From positions 12,834,001 through 12,898,000 of the forward strand of contig NC_091967.1 in assembly GCF_036711975.1 (NCBI RefSeq): 64,000 nt of DNA, in the 5' to 3' direction. The notes under the pieces are model-generated. The model saw only the letters and a program-made list of their open reading frames with translations, was not told the DNA's origin and made no database searches. The DNA is from Onthophagus taurus. Taxonomy: Eukaryota; Arthropoda; Insecta; Coleoptera; Scarabaeidae. This document shows positions 22,772 to 34,739 of the stretch, in pieces. A program made the position numbers and the translations under genes. The stretch's first letter is position 1. Every line of letters starts with the position of its first letter.

Positions 22772-23883
22772 TTTTATTATTATTAAATAAATAATAAAAA
22801 CTACCACAGGTTTATCAATTTGTGATTAACCACAGAATAAATGTATAATGGACGAACAATAGTAAAATACACATAAATAGAGGAAGGGTATTTACAGAAA
22901 TTTACATGATTTTATGATGAAACCCATACGTAGTTGGTAAGTAGTTTTCTGTAGATTAGATTGCAACATTATCGATATTGAAAAAAAATTACGTATTATC
23001 GTTGTTAACAGATTTTAATAAATTAATTATATTTAATAATTAACGGATTGAAATTGGATTCGTGCTATAAGTGTTGCATATACTTTTAAAAACTACGATT
23101 CAAGGTGCGTTGAGTAAACATTCTGTATAAGGTTATCCAACTCCATATGAACGCTGTTGTTATGAACGTATCCCCCTGCAAAGGTTTTGCAGCATATTTC
23201 ACAACAGTATACAAAAAATTAAAAAAAAGATATAAAATAAAATAAATATTAAAATATAAAGCGAAATATTAACGCTTATAATTTTATTATTGATAGGTTA
23301 TCCAACTTGACTCGGTTACCATGGTGATTAAGATCAAAATATTGCAGGTGCTTGTCAAAATTGAATTTAAGTTTTTTTAAGGAAAAATCTTATTTAATTG
23401 GTTTAAAAGGCTGTATTTAACTCAAAATTGATTTATCTAGGGAATTATACACAAAATAAGTGGATTAAATAAAAAAAAGGTATTTTTAATTTATTACTCT
23501 TAATTAGAATCGATTTAAATTAATTACAATTAACGAATTTATTATGAATGCGAGATAATTGTAAAGAATTCGAAATGTTTTAAAATTAATAAAAATTAGG
23601 TTAGAATTGATAAAAAAATTGAATTAAAATTTTATTATTTTAAGGTTATCCAGCTTGACTCGGTTACCATGGTGATTAAGATCCAAATATTGCAGTTGCT
23701 TGTTAAAATTGACATTCAATTTAAGTTTTTCTTAATGAAAAACACATAATTAATTGGATTTAAAAGTTATATTTAATTCAAAATGGGTAAATGGATGAAA
23801 TTATAAGCAAGGTAAGTGGATCAAATCAAAAAAAAAAATTTTTAGATCAATTAAAATGTACAAGAATTTAGGGTTAAATAATA
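22772..23883. repeat. Intergenic with a direct duplication
   Basis: A segment beginning ggttatccaacttgactcg at 23296 recurs, slightly diverged, at 23643 (about 347 bp later). Similarity continues for about 150 bp, including a shared acttgactcggttaccatgg core. The rest is AT-rich with no gene. Confidence 0.5.
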
Positions 23884-24035
23884 ATTAAAACTAGAACTAA
23901 CACTAGACCTAGAACTAGAAAGTTTTAGGTTTAGCCGGGCGTCTTAGACAAGAACTTAGAAAAGTCTGAAGACGCACGGCTAAACCCGAATATTTCTAGT
24001 TCTAGGTCAGTGTTAGTTCTAGTTTTAATTGTTAC
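23884..24035. repeat. Quasi-palindromic CTAGAACTAACACTAG element, copy 1
   Basis: The left arm (ctagaactaacactagacct then agaactagaaa, ending ggtttagccg) is mirrored by a right arm (cggctaaacccg then ctagttctaggtcagtgtta). About 30 bp of unrelated loop lies between. The whole could fold into one long hairpin. Related copies occur at 34647, 50281, 50431, 50553, 54241 and 59802. Confidence 0.75.
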
Positions 24036-24555
24036 TAAGCGTTAAATTGTTGTCTATTTTTACTGAAATAGGGTCTGGCTAGAGCCTCTGTGCATAACCG
24101 TGGGATCAACTATTGAAACAAATCATGAAAGAAATAAATAAATATAATCTATTTAAATAAATTAAAGAAAAATGAAGATACAATATTAAAGGCATATATT
24201 CGAACATAGACTCTACAATACTAATTATTATAAATTATCTTATCGTATATACTCTAAAAACGACTACTTACACAAACTAATTTAGGTACTAAAATAAAAA
24301 TAAAAAATTCTTTATACGGTAATGGTGAGGAAAACAAGGATAAATAAAGAAAACTTAGCGTAAATCTAGCTTAAACTATGGGCACAAACGAGAGAAGAAT
24401 CATGTTTAAAGAAAAAAATATGAAGAAAATCCAAAATTTAATGTTTGAATTCAATTTGTATTATATTACAACGTAATTATTGTTAAATTGACGCACTCTA
24501 CGCTTTTTTGTAAAATGGAGAAATAAAATATTATTATTATTAGTGCATACCACAT

Positions 24556-27470
24556 ATTAATCCTTATTCCTCGTGGAAAATATATTGAATACTTCTATAT
24601 CTTGAGCTAGTGTACCATATATACATATAAATAGAACATTCGTGCAAAATAATTTAATATTAAAATAGTATTATTTAAGTGTTTGCCGAACCTATCCTTT
24701 GATATCGACTGCTTCCGCTGACAGAATGAGAGTCATTCGGCTTGCGCATACAACACAACAATCCACTTATTCCACGTGGAAAATAACCTTGATGCAAATA
24801 TACCCACTTCATAGGCATGCTGGAGGGTTTGTAAGCCTCGCTAACGACAATGCCTCCATGAAAGTACGAAATCTCATTGAGATCAGAGCATCATAGTTAT
24901 TTTTCACGTGGAATAATAGGATTGATATGTAGTATGCGCAAGCCGAATGGCTCTCATTCTATCAGCGGAGGGAGTCCATACCAAAGGATAGGTTAGGCAA
25001 ACACTTAAATGATACTATTTTAATATCAAATAATTTTGCATGATTTTTCTATGTATATGTACATATGGGAAACTAGCATCTTCAGATATTGAAGTCTTCA
25101 ATATACTTTACATATAATTATTTAGTCAGATGCAAGCTTTCATTTAAGATATATAAAACATCAAAATCAGTAAAACCGTTCTTTAGTTATAGCGAATTTA
25201 ATCAAAATTATTTTTTTCTAATTGGGGGCCAGCCTTCCAGTCGCTAGATAGGTGGAGTCATTTAAATGATAGGTTAGGTAAACACTTAAATAATACTATT
25301 TTAACATCAAATTATTTTGCACAAATTAATATTCTATTTATACGTACATATGAAATTTTTATTATTATTCCTCGTGGAAAATATATTGAATACTTCTATA
25401 TCTTGAGCTAGTGTACCATATATACATATAAATAGAACATTCGTGCAAAATAATTTAATATTAAAATAGTATTATTTAAGTGTTTGCCGAACCTATCCTT
25501 TGATATCGACTCCTTCCGCTGACAGAATGAGAGTCATTCGGCTTGCGCATACAACACAACAATCCACTTATTCCACGTGGAAAATAACCTTGATGCAAAT
25601 ATACCCACTTCATAGGCATGCTGGAGGGTTTGTAAGCCTCGCTAACGACAATGCCTCCATGAAAGTACGAAATCTCATTGAGATCAGAGCATCATAGTTA
25701 TTTTCCACGTGGAATAATAGGATTGATGTGTAGTATGCGCAAGCCGAATGACTCTCATTCTATCAGCGGAGGGAGTCCATATCAAAGGATAGGTTAGGCA
25801 AACACTTAAATGATACTATTTTAATATCAAATTATTTTGCATGATTTTTCTATGTATATTTACATATGGGAAACTAGCATCTTCAGATATTGAAGTCTTC
25901 AATATACTTTACATATAATTATTCAGTCAGATGCAAGCTTTCATTTAAGATATAAAACATCAAAATCAGTAAAACCGTTCTTTAGTTATAGCGAATTTAA
26001 TCAAATTTTTTTTCTAATTGGGGGCCCGACTTTCAGTCGGTAGATACGTGGAGTCATTTAAATGGTAGGTTAGGAAAACACTTAAATAATACTATTTTAA
26101 CATCAAATTATTTTCCACGAATATTCTATTTATACGTACATATGGAATTTTTATTATTATTCCTCGTGGAAAATATATTGTATACTTCTATATCTTGAGC
26201 TAGTGTACCATATGTACATATAGATAGAACATTCGTGCAAAATAATTTAATATTAAAATAGTATTATTTGTGTTTGCCGAACCTATATCCTTTGATATCG
26301 ACTGCTTCCGCTGACAGAATGAGAGTCATTCGGCTTGCGCATACAACATATCAATCCTATTATTCCACGTGGAAAATAACCTTGATGCAAATATACCCAC
26401 TTCATAGGCATGCTGGAGGGTTTGTAAGCCTCGCTAACGACAATGCCTCCATGAAAGTACGAAATCTCATTGAGATCAGAGCATCATAGATATTTTCCAC
26501 GTGGAATAATAGGATTGATATGTAGTATGCGCAAGCCGAATGGCTCTCATTCTATCAGCGGAGGGAGTCCATATCAAAGGATAGGTTAGGCAAACACTTA
26601 AATAATACTATTTTAATATCAAATTATTTTGCATGATTTTTCTATGTATATGTACATATGGAAAACTAGCATCTTCAGATATTGAAGTCTTCAATATACT
26701 TTACATATAATTATTCAGTCAGATGCAAGCTTTCATTTAAGATATATAAAACATCAAAATCAGTAAAACCGTTCTTTAGTTATAGCGAATTTAATCAAAA
26801 TTATTTTTTTCTAATTGGGGGCCAGACTTCCAGTCGCTAGATAGGTGGAGTCATTTAAATGGTAGGTTAGGCAAACACTTAAATAATACTATTTTAACAT
26901 CAAATTATTTTGCATGATTTTTCTATTTATACGTACATATGGAATTTTTATTATTATTCCTCGTGGAAAATATATTGTATACTTCTATATCTTGAGCTAG
27001 TGTACCATATATACATATCAATAGAACATTCGTGCAAAATAATTTAATATTAAAATAGTATTATTTAAGTGTTTGCCGAACCTATCCTTTGATATCGCTC
27101 CTTCCGCTGACAGAATGAGAGTCATGCGGCTTGCGCATACAACACAACAATCCAATTATTCCACGTGGAAAATAACCTTGATGCAAATATACCCACTTCA
27201 TAGGCATGCTGGAGGGTTTGTAAGCCTCGCTAACGACAATGCCTCCATGAAAGTACGAAATCTCATTGAGATCAAAGCATCATAGTTATTTTCCACGTGG
27301 AATAATAGGATTGATATGTAGTATACGCAAGCCGAATGGCTCTCATTCTATCAGCGGAGGGAGTCCATATCAAAGGATAGGTTAGGCAAACACTTAAATG
27401 ATACTATTTTAATATCAAATTATTTTGCATGATTTTTCTATGTATATGTATATATGGAAAACCAGCAGCT
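24556..27470. repeat. Four tandem copies of a ~0.8 kb fold-back unit
   Basis: Units begin near 24561, 25364, 26158 and 26951 (spacing about 793-803 bp) with attcctcgtggaaaatatat. In each, a roughly 110-bp arm is inverted about 105 bp later. The left arm contains gtgtttgccgaacctatcc, cattcggcttgcgcatac and ttattccacgtggaaaataa. The loop between the arms is almost invariant between copies. Short open frames across arm and loop recur in every unit but have no start context, splice signals or known domain, and I treat them as non-coding. Near-identity between copies implies recent duplication or homogenisation. Confidence 0.8.
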
Positions 27471-27620
27471 TCAGATATGGAAATAGCCAACGTTCCACAT
27501 TGGAGGACCAGACTCATCCGCGAGTCCATCGAAATAGAGAAGAGCGGTACCTTCAACAAGAGAGATGACGCCCTGCACTTGGAAAACGGTCCTACACCGT
27601 CTCCGGAGCAGCCTTATTGA
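27471..27620 (+). pseudogene. Penelope-like element, C-terminal fragment
   Basis: The frame HWRTRLIRESIEIEKSGTFN followed by KRDDALHLE and a stop after about 20 more residues matches the conserved tail that follows the GIY-YIG endonuclease of Penelope-like polyproteins (IREaIEI...N..DDG..L). Only this tail is present, directly after the tandem array. Confidence 0.6.
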
Positions 27621-28429
27621 GAGATGGACCGTCAGGCTCCGGAGAGCAGGTCAATGAACCCTCCGCACCACTTGCGACATCCGGTGGAAAATCCATTTTG
27701 GGCAGACTATAGAGCTTGGGGCACCTGCTTGATTTTTCCCGAGGGATTAAGGTTTTCTTGATCACGGGGTCTATTGGAGATGCCTCTATTATCGATTTGG
27801 TGTTTTTCCAGGTAAGTTGTAGGGTTTCTTGCTGCTAAAAAAATTAAAAGTCGTATAAACGATGAAAATATTTTATTTCGGTGCTATTTTCGAAGATTTC
27901 GAACGATTATCGTTCTTCTTCCCGACCACGGGAACAAAGGAACATTCAGATATAACAAAAACACAGATAAAAAATATATATAATTATCGTCGGTGTAGGA
28001 GCATCGGAGAGAATTTCTTCAAAAAGATTCCGTTTACGGAAAATTCAAAAGTAAAAAACTTGAAGGGTGAAATATAAAATTGAAAAGAACCTTTTCGAAC
28101 GAATCCTCCCCGGGTAAATTGAAAAATCAAAAAAATTAAAATGGCGTTTCTCAATTCATCGTAAATCTTGTTTTTCAAAGTATGTAAAAATAAATGTTAA
28201 AAATTAACGACAAAACAAATTACCAAACCTGTAGAGAAAGAACCATAATAACAAAATATAAATAATCAAAAAAGAAAGAAAGTTGTTGAACTTACAATTA
28301 ACACGTTAAAATTTCCTTTAAAATTAAATAACTTGGATCAGCTTGCTGAGGGGTGAAATTGGACTGAAGGTTATAAGGAACGTTCGCCAGATGATAAAGG
28401 TGAAAGAGTGAGGGAAAACAAGTGGGAAT

Positions 28430-28690
28430 AAGAACGTCAACATAAAATCTTTCCACACTAAATCAATTCTTCGCAACATTAAAAATCTGAAACATAAAAT
28501 TAAAATAGAAAATCTTATTGTTACCATGGGAGACAAAAATGCAGGCCTTGTTGTGTTGGATAGAGTGTCATACATAAAAAAGACATTAACTTTTTTCAAA
28601 GAACATAACATTTTAAAAATTAAGAATAATCCCACCCTTAAATTTAACAATAACTTAAAGGAACTAATTAAAAATGATCAACATTAACTA
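28430..28690 (+). pseudogene. Penelope-like reverse transcriptase N-terminal fragment
   Basis: The frame includes ENLIVTMGDKNAGLVVLDRV followed by SYIKKTLTFFKEHNI and NNPTLKFNNNLKELIKN. The order DKxxxxVVxD...Y...L.......l..NPT is typical of the N-terminal part of Penelope-like reverse transcriptases. The catalytic palm is missing. It belongs to a different copy from the tail at 27471, since it lies downstream of it. Confidence 0.55.
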
Positions 28691-28904
28691 ATTTGAGAAG
28701 ACCATGTTATTTTCGACGAAATTATTAAAAATTGATCTTATTTTTTTATCTTTGTTTGTTTATTTATTTATCTTTATCTTTACCTCTCTAGCTCGACCTC
28801 TAGCTCTTCCAGGGATGCGTTCTTCTTCAGAAAGGTTTCTTCTTTGAAGAAACAACATATGCTTGTATAAAGCTAGATCTACACGATACGCGAACTGGTT
28901 CGCC

Positions 28905-29080
28905 ACGTCATTGAAGTATCTCTAGCCAAGTATCCCTACCTCAAGTACCTCTATCTCAAGAACCTCTATCTCATGTATCTCTATCTGAAGTACCTCTACC
29001 TCAAGTACCTCTAATAAATGTTTCAATATTTTATTTAGGATGGACTTTAATGGAAATCCTCTACTCTCCGCTCGACCTCT
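28905..29080. repeat. Short-period minisatellite
   Basis: About seven imperfect copies of an 18-bp unit (tacctctacctcaagtac and variants with atct or agaa) run in tandem from about 28915. The string ctctacctcaagtacctc recurs near the end. Confidence 0.6.
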
Positions 29081-30290
29081 AGCTCGACCCTTTAATATAT
29101 TTTGTTTCCATGCCTTCTAACCCCTTGTCTAATTACTATATTATTTTAAAATATTTATAAAAGATAAAGCTTGTTTACAATTAAAGACCAATAATTTTAG
29201 TTTTAATAACTAGTTTTAAATAATAATTATAGATATTGTGGTGTTTTACTTGTGTGTTTTTACACAAGTTATTAAACTATAAATTTGGGTTTCTTTAATT
29301 TTAAGAGACTCTTATTAAAAACTCAGGGTTTCGGGCAAGTTCAGGTTCAAAAGAAAATTAATCAGGTTCGACAAAAAATTCATTTAATTAAACACAAAAT
29401 CAAATTAACTCGTTTTATGAGTAATAAAAAAAAATGGTTTTCCTAAATTTACTTTAATAACAATGCTTATTTACGAGAGATAAATTTTTAAATAAAATAG
29501 ATAACTGCGGTTATCGACTGAAATATCGATATTAGAGAGAACCCGTTTATTATTTGAGAGAGAGAGAGTAGGATAAAACTCGTTAGAACCGTTCTTTGCA
29601 TAGATTAAATATATAAATATACTAATATACGTAGATGGTGGGTTCCCCACCTTAAAATGTTGTTAAGAAATTTTGTTAAGTCAAAAACAATTTGACTGTT
29701 GAATGTCAAAATTTTATTGATTTTATAGTTTCTATGATGATGTATTTGATACGTATGTGTGAGTATTTGTACGTATGTGTGCGTAAAGTGGCGATAGTTT
29801 GAACTAAATTTATGGTTAACGCATGCTCATACGAAATTAACACAGCATGGTTCTTTGAAAACAACAAATGGGCGACGTCTTAAGTTGTCATCAAACTCGT
29901 TGAAGAAAAATAGAATTAAATAAATGAACGTTATTCAAGAAAACTAATAAATCTTTACCCACAAGTAAGTATTGATCAAAATTATAGGAAACTCTTGTGA
30001 GTTGTTCTTTGAGTTTGATTCTTTGATTTTTCTTTTTGTAGGTTATGTTAAATAATAAAATAAAATTATCATCCGACTCACTGTGAAAAAGAAAGGATTG
30101 GAGTTCAATGTGGTATCTGGATTATGGATTGTCTCTTGTGTTCGGGGCACTAACTAATTTTCTGGATTGTCTACAGGATTCTTCTTACGGGAAATTGAAC
30201 TGTTTGTTGTTCGGAAATAGGGTCTTGGATGATCTCGAAGAAGTATCAGTAGTTCTCGGAATAGGTTGTAGGATGATTCTCTTTTTATTT
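29081..30290. other. Repeat-block spacer, no gene seen
   Basis: AT-rich sequence with a short GA run near 29560. There is no supported coding feature. The part from about 30100 may be the transcribed portion of the element whose promoter is described at 30350-30500. Confidence 0.35.
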
Positions 30291-30349
30291 TAATATCGTA
30301 AGTTGATTTGACTTAAAAAAAATAACTTAAATTTTTGAGGTTATCTCTT

Positions 30350-30500
30350 GAGATTCAATATTTCTTCCATTTTACGACGTGGATTCGATGCTGGTCCGAT
30401 GACGACCCTCTCACCACCTCTCACTCCCTGTTCGCGATCTCCTTATATACCGCGGCACTCAACTGTTTTTTTCCTCGTTTCTGATTGGCTCTTAGCTTCG
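30350..30500 (-). promoter_or_regulatory. Candidate minus-strand core promoter (LTR-like)
   Basis: On the minus strand a CCAAT box (agccaatcag, near 30491-30482) precedes a TATA box in a GC-rich setting (gcggtatataagga, near 30454-30440), then a purine-rich start region. This composition stands out from the AT-rich flanks. It could be the promoter of an LTR or other retroelement. I found no pair of LTRs or coding region to confirm this. Confidence 0.35.
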
Positions 30501-30940
30501 CGCCCTTTTCAAAATTCAAAATTCTTGCTTCGAAACTAGCGTCATCTCTTGATTTTTCTCGGAATTAACCTTCAAAATTTAATTCTTTTTTCGTTGATTT
30601 CTCCCTTATTCCTTTATGAAACGTAATAAAACTTCGTATTCAACGTTGTCTTTTCTTGTTTTTAGACATACATTGGAGTACACGCCAAATTTCAACAATG
30701 AGTAAAGTTAGAAAAATTCAAATTTAAATCAAGGATTTCTTCCTCAAAATAACGTTAAAACCTCAAAAGATGGATGAAAAATGTGCTTTAGGAGCTGAAT
30801 TATAATAATTGATACTTTTGGAAGTAAACAAAACGGTTTAAGATAAAATTTTCACCAACAAGAAATCTCTCTGTCACAAATTCTAGGTTATGTTCTCTCG
30901 GTGAACTAAGAGAATGTTAAAATTATCACAATATTTAAAG

Positions 30941-32317
30941 CAGGGACTAAGAACGGAACGAAAACGAGAACGAAAGAACGAAATTAACCGAATAATTTAT
31001 AAGAACGAAAACGGAAACAAAAACGAAATTTTTATTTTTCGTTCATGATTGAAAACGAAATAAATAATTTCGGTTACCGATTTTAACCGGTTTAATGACA
31101 CAATATTTTTGTAACCTACTCCTAGTAGACATATCGGGGATGCAAGGGTCTTCTATTCACAACTTCGTTGAAGAGTCATCTCTAGAGTCAACTTCAACAG
31201 AAGAAGATGAAATAGAGCAATTTTTAAAACAAAAAGAAAATATTTCTTCAAAATCTCATAATACAGCAGATATTCGATGGTTGTTAGATCGTTATTATGA
31301 AGAACCGCGCGAAAAACGAGATACGTGCGTCTTAAAATATTGGGCAGCAAAAGAAACGTCATCAAATGAATTGTATAACGTTGCAAAACAAATTATTGGT
31401 TTACCTATGACACAAGTGAGTGTTGAACGAGCATTTTCAGCACTGAAATATATTTTAAATTGTCAAAGGACGAATTTAAAAGAAAATTTATTGGAAGATG
31501 TCTTGCTTCTTAGATTAAATAGTTACAATTAATTTTTATATAAATATATTCATATATACTAAAATTAATAATTATCCTGTGATTTACTTTAGAATATATC
31601 TTTAGTTTAATTAACTAAAATTTTTATTTATTTTGGAATGCTGAATTATTTATATATATTTTTACTATAAAATAAATATATTAACAATTTTTTTCTCTTA
31701 TTTTTAATAATAATAATAACTTTATTTACAAATAACCAAAAATGAACCATGACACAAAATTTTTAAATAAGTAAAAGTTAATTGAAATAAAGCAAGATCA
31801 GAGAGAAATAAACAAATATTATTATTTAAAATATGAAGCAAAAAAAACAAAAAAGATTGTCACTGGCATACCACTAAACTGCATAGCAGTTTGTGCGTGG
31901 TTTTCAAGTAACTAAATTTAATGGGAATAAATGAAAGAAACTAAAACAGATTCGTGCCTTTCCAATACAGAAACGGTCCCAAACAATTCATTCTAAATTT
32001 TGCCATCACCACTTAAAGTGCAGTTGATTGAAATTTTTAACATTTAAGTTTTTAAAAGCATAAATTTTATGTTAGTAATTTTTGCCAGCTATGATTAAAA
32101 TTATGACAAGTGACTTATTTGTCAAATATAAAAAAAAAAGCATGTTGGCATACTTTTATTAGAAAAATAGTAAAAAACCGGTTTTAACCGTTATTTCATT
32201 TCGGTTCACGAAAACGAAAACGATATTTTTTGGGTGTGAACGAAAAGAACGAAAACGAAATTTTTCGTTTTCGTTCTGATCGGAAACGAACAAAATACTT
32301 TTCGTTTTTAGCCCCTG
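30941..32317 (+). mobile_element. Complete non-autonomous hAT transposon with 8-bp target duplication
   Basis: The left end cagggactaagaacg at 30941 matches the inverted right end, whose complement reads caggggctaaaaacg, ending at 32317. Subterminal regions on both sides are rich in AACGAAAACG motifs. The flanking octamer atttaaag is repeated exactly at 30933-30940 and 32318-32325, the expected hAT target-site duplication. The 1377-bp element holds only the C-terminal part of a transposase. Confidence 0.88.
31095..31532 (+). pseudogene. hAT transposase C-terminal (dimerisation) domain fragment
   Basis: An open frame of 145 codons ends with the hATC signature: GLPMTQVSVERAFSALKYIL, then NCQRTNLKENLLEDVLLLR. 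The DNA-binding BED finger and the catalytic DDE core are absent, so no active transposase can be made. The element is an internal deletion derivative of an autonomous parent that could have moved it in trans. Confidence 0.8.
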
Positions 32318-32325
32318 ATTTAAAG

Positions 32326-33110
32326 CAAATAAACTAGCTGTCATGACTTTTCACGATTAATAAACTGTCACAATTAATAATAATGTAGCACCAAAAAAGT
32401 TTTAAGAGTCCAAGCACTAATAATAATTCTTTAATGACTAAAAATTAAGTAAAGCTACTTCATTACTAACCTGAATCTTGTGCCCATGTTTGGCAACGTT
32501 CCTCATCGCGAGGAAATGTATACATTTTTAAATCGGAATTAGTACGCCTCGATTTAAACATATTTATTTTCCGACATCGTACAAATTTAAATATATTTAC
32601 GTTTTCTTTTTTGGTGGTATTGACAATAACAAACAATATTGACGATACTGAATACGGCACACTTGTAATGAAATGATACTTGTTCTCAGTGGCGCAGTAA
32701 ACTCGCCAACTCTTGGCCTGCGACGCTAAGCCCGCCTTTACCAACTTTTTTCGTAGAAACTGGTGGAAACAACTTGTAAAAAACCTTAAAACCAGATAGA
32801 ACAACTCTTAAAATTGTTCAAAGTATTGAAAAAATTTCTCTAAAAATTAATATTATCTTTTAATGAAAATAAACTGGTAGAAACAACCGGTTTTTACGGA
32901 AAACGTATATTGTTTTCATACAATAAAATTATATTTATTAATTAAAAAAGAAATACTAAACAATTTTTATTATTAGTACAAGAAAATATAAGAGTGAGCA
33001 TAAAAGACTTAATCATTTTCTTCTCTTCCATAAACTGAATTTAACAATGTCACACAAGAAAAAGCATTTCTAACAATCTAAAATAATAGAATAGATTAAA
33101 TCTTATTCAT
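32326..33110. other. Spacer with a possible THAP-like fragment on the minus strand
   Basis: On the minus strand at about 32600-32470 the frame SDLKMYTFPRDEERCQTW, followed by AQDSG and a GT donor-like site, resembles the FPxDxxR..W part of THAP zinc fingers. The expected C2CH cysteines are not convincingly present. I see no further exons. The remainder is featureless. Confidence 0.3.
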
Positions 33111-34427
33111 CTAAAGTGTAATATTTCGTACAGAAACAAACGTTTCAAGATTAATCGTGTTTGTTTTTCCAATGGTTAATTTTGCGGGTTCCTGTGCTCT
33201 TTGTATCATAAAAGATAAGGTTCGTCGAATTTTTGGATAAGTTCGAATGTACCAATTAATGTTGTAGAAAGATTCAGCGACGGTGATACTCTAAAAATGC
33301 ATTTAAATCAATTTAAAAGAAAAATTAATTAAGTATTACTTCTTCAAGTAAAATTGAACCACCAGCACAAAAAACAGCACTTTGATATAAAGTACAAATT
33401 AATAAGTTCCCAAATCGTGTAAAATGATCGAAATCAGGTGGAAATCTGCAACATTTTTAGTTTTCTTAATTTATTAAGAGGCATATTTAAAAATAAATAC
33501 CCTTTAGGCATTCCCATAACTATACTGTAAAAAATTGCGATCATATTCAAAAAATAGTGATATAAAAGTTGCATTGAGTAGTTATCACGAAGATCGTTTG
33601 AAAATCTAAAACATTAAAATTAATTGATTCAGATTTTACTAAAAATGTTGTTACCTTAAAACTTTATCATGATGAGCCGAAATTTTAGTGATTTCTCTCA
33701 ATATCTTATCGGCACTGATTCTTTCATCGATTTGAAGCTGTTCTACAGCGTATTTAACCATTTCAAATTCACAGTAAGCAAATGTAATCCAAGCGATAAA
33801 CGTTGCTTCGTAAATAACAGGACAAAAAGCGGACATAAATTCATCGACGATTAAATCAAGATAATTAACAGTGTAACAAATGGTGTTGTTTAAATCGCAA
33901 AGTAAATACCAATTCGTTGGAAGTGTCTTAAAACCAGAAAAAGCAGGCATCGCTAAAGAAATGCTCACGCAAAATAAGCACGACCAAAAATATGCTAAAA
34001 ATATTTTTCGTGATTTAACATGGATTGAGTTTATTTTTTCTTGAACTTCTTTTCCTAAGTAATCCCTCGGCCAGAAATTTTCGATTTGGTTTAATAAACT
34101 TCGAAGGGATTTTGAAGCTACTTTAATAAACATGAATTTTATAAAAACCTAAAAACAAATTATTTTTTTTTAAACTGTAAAGTTTCATTTTTGTATTACC
34201 TGGATAAAAACTGGTAATAAAGAAGCTTTTTCTAAACTCTCTAATCCATTCCAATCTAAAAAGACGTCAATTGTGATTAAAATGATTCCAAAAATCATTT
34301 GAACAGAGAAAAGAGTCGTCCTTAAGTGACTCCAAAAATCTTGGCGTTTTGGATCAACCCCACAAATATGTTGCATTTTAAAACAATATTCCATTAAAGT
34401 ACCTTCATACACATTTTTACGCTCCAT
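33111..34427 (-). CDS. Insect odorant receptor (7tm_6 family)
   Basis: This is a ligand-gated cation channel subunit of olfactory neurons that works as a heteromer with Orco. Minus-strand exons: 34427-34200, 34148-33655, 33605-33501, 33445-33340, 33290-33111. Every junction is GT-AG, phase-consistent, and gives 370 aa, the usual size. It starts MERKNVYEGTLMEYC. Hydrophobic segments are spread through the protein, e.g. FSVQMIFGIILITIDVFL and FLAYFWSCLFCVSISLAMP. The C-terminal part, GNLLICTLYQSAVFCAGGSI then SFYNINWYIRTYPKIRRTL, matches the conserved end of the family (short introns before TM7). No disabling mutation is seen, so it is probably functional. The exact receptor number cannot be assigned. 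Confidence 0.88.
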
Positions 34428-34646
34428 TGTAACAATTGGATAATCAATTTAAGTTATTGAATTGAAGCTTTTATATCGTGATGATTTGAAAATTGCTCAG
34501 ATTATAAAGTTTTAAAAGTTGTGCAAGGACATGTATTTATCTACTTAAAATATCAACTTTAAAAGTTAAACTTTTTTAGTTTCAAAGAATCTTTTAAGAG
34601 AAAGAATAATTTATAAACTAAATTGTTTAACATTTCTTTATATAAA

Positions 34647-34725
34647 ATAACTAGAACTAACACTAGGTCTATCACTAATACTACACTTAGAACCAGAAAC
34701 ATAAGGTCTAACCCCTGAAAGACTG
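34647..34725. repeat. Partial CTAGAACTAACACTAG element
   Basis: The left arm of the quasi-palindromic family is present (aactagaactaacactaggt, then agaaccagaaac and ggtctaacccc). The mirrored right arm is missing. Confidence 0.6.
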
Positions 34726-34739
34726 TACTGGTTCTATAT

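Noticed and set aside
22772-22830. Hydrophobic frame (VVVFIIYLIIIK) upstream of the SelS-like start, which would add a membrane helix
   Set aside because: Tempting because SelS has such a helix. However, the frame has no ATG and meets a stop just upstream, with no convincing acceptor between.
24699-27285. A repeated 65-73 codon open frame in each fold-back unit (TLMQIYPLHRHAGGFVSLAN...)
   Set aside because: Its conservation follows from near-identity of the whole repeat, including non-coding parts. No start context, splice sites or known domain supports a protein.
28324-28650. 108-codon minus-strand frame
   Set aside because: Opposite the Penelope reverse-transcriptase fragment, which explains the open frame.
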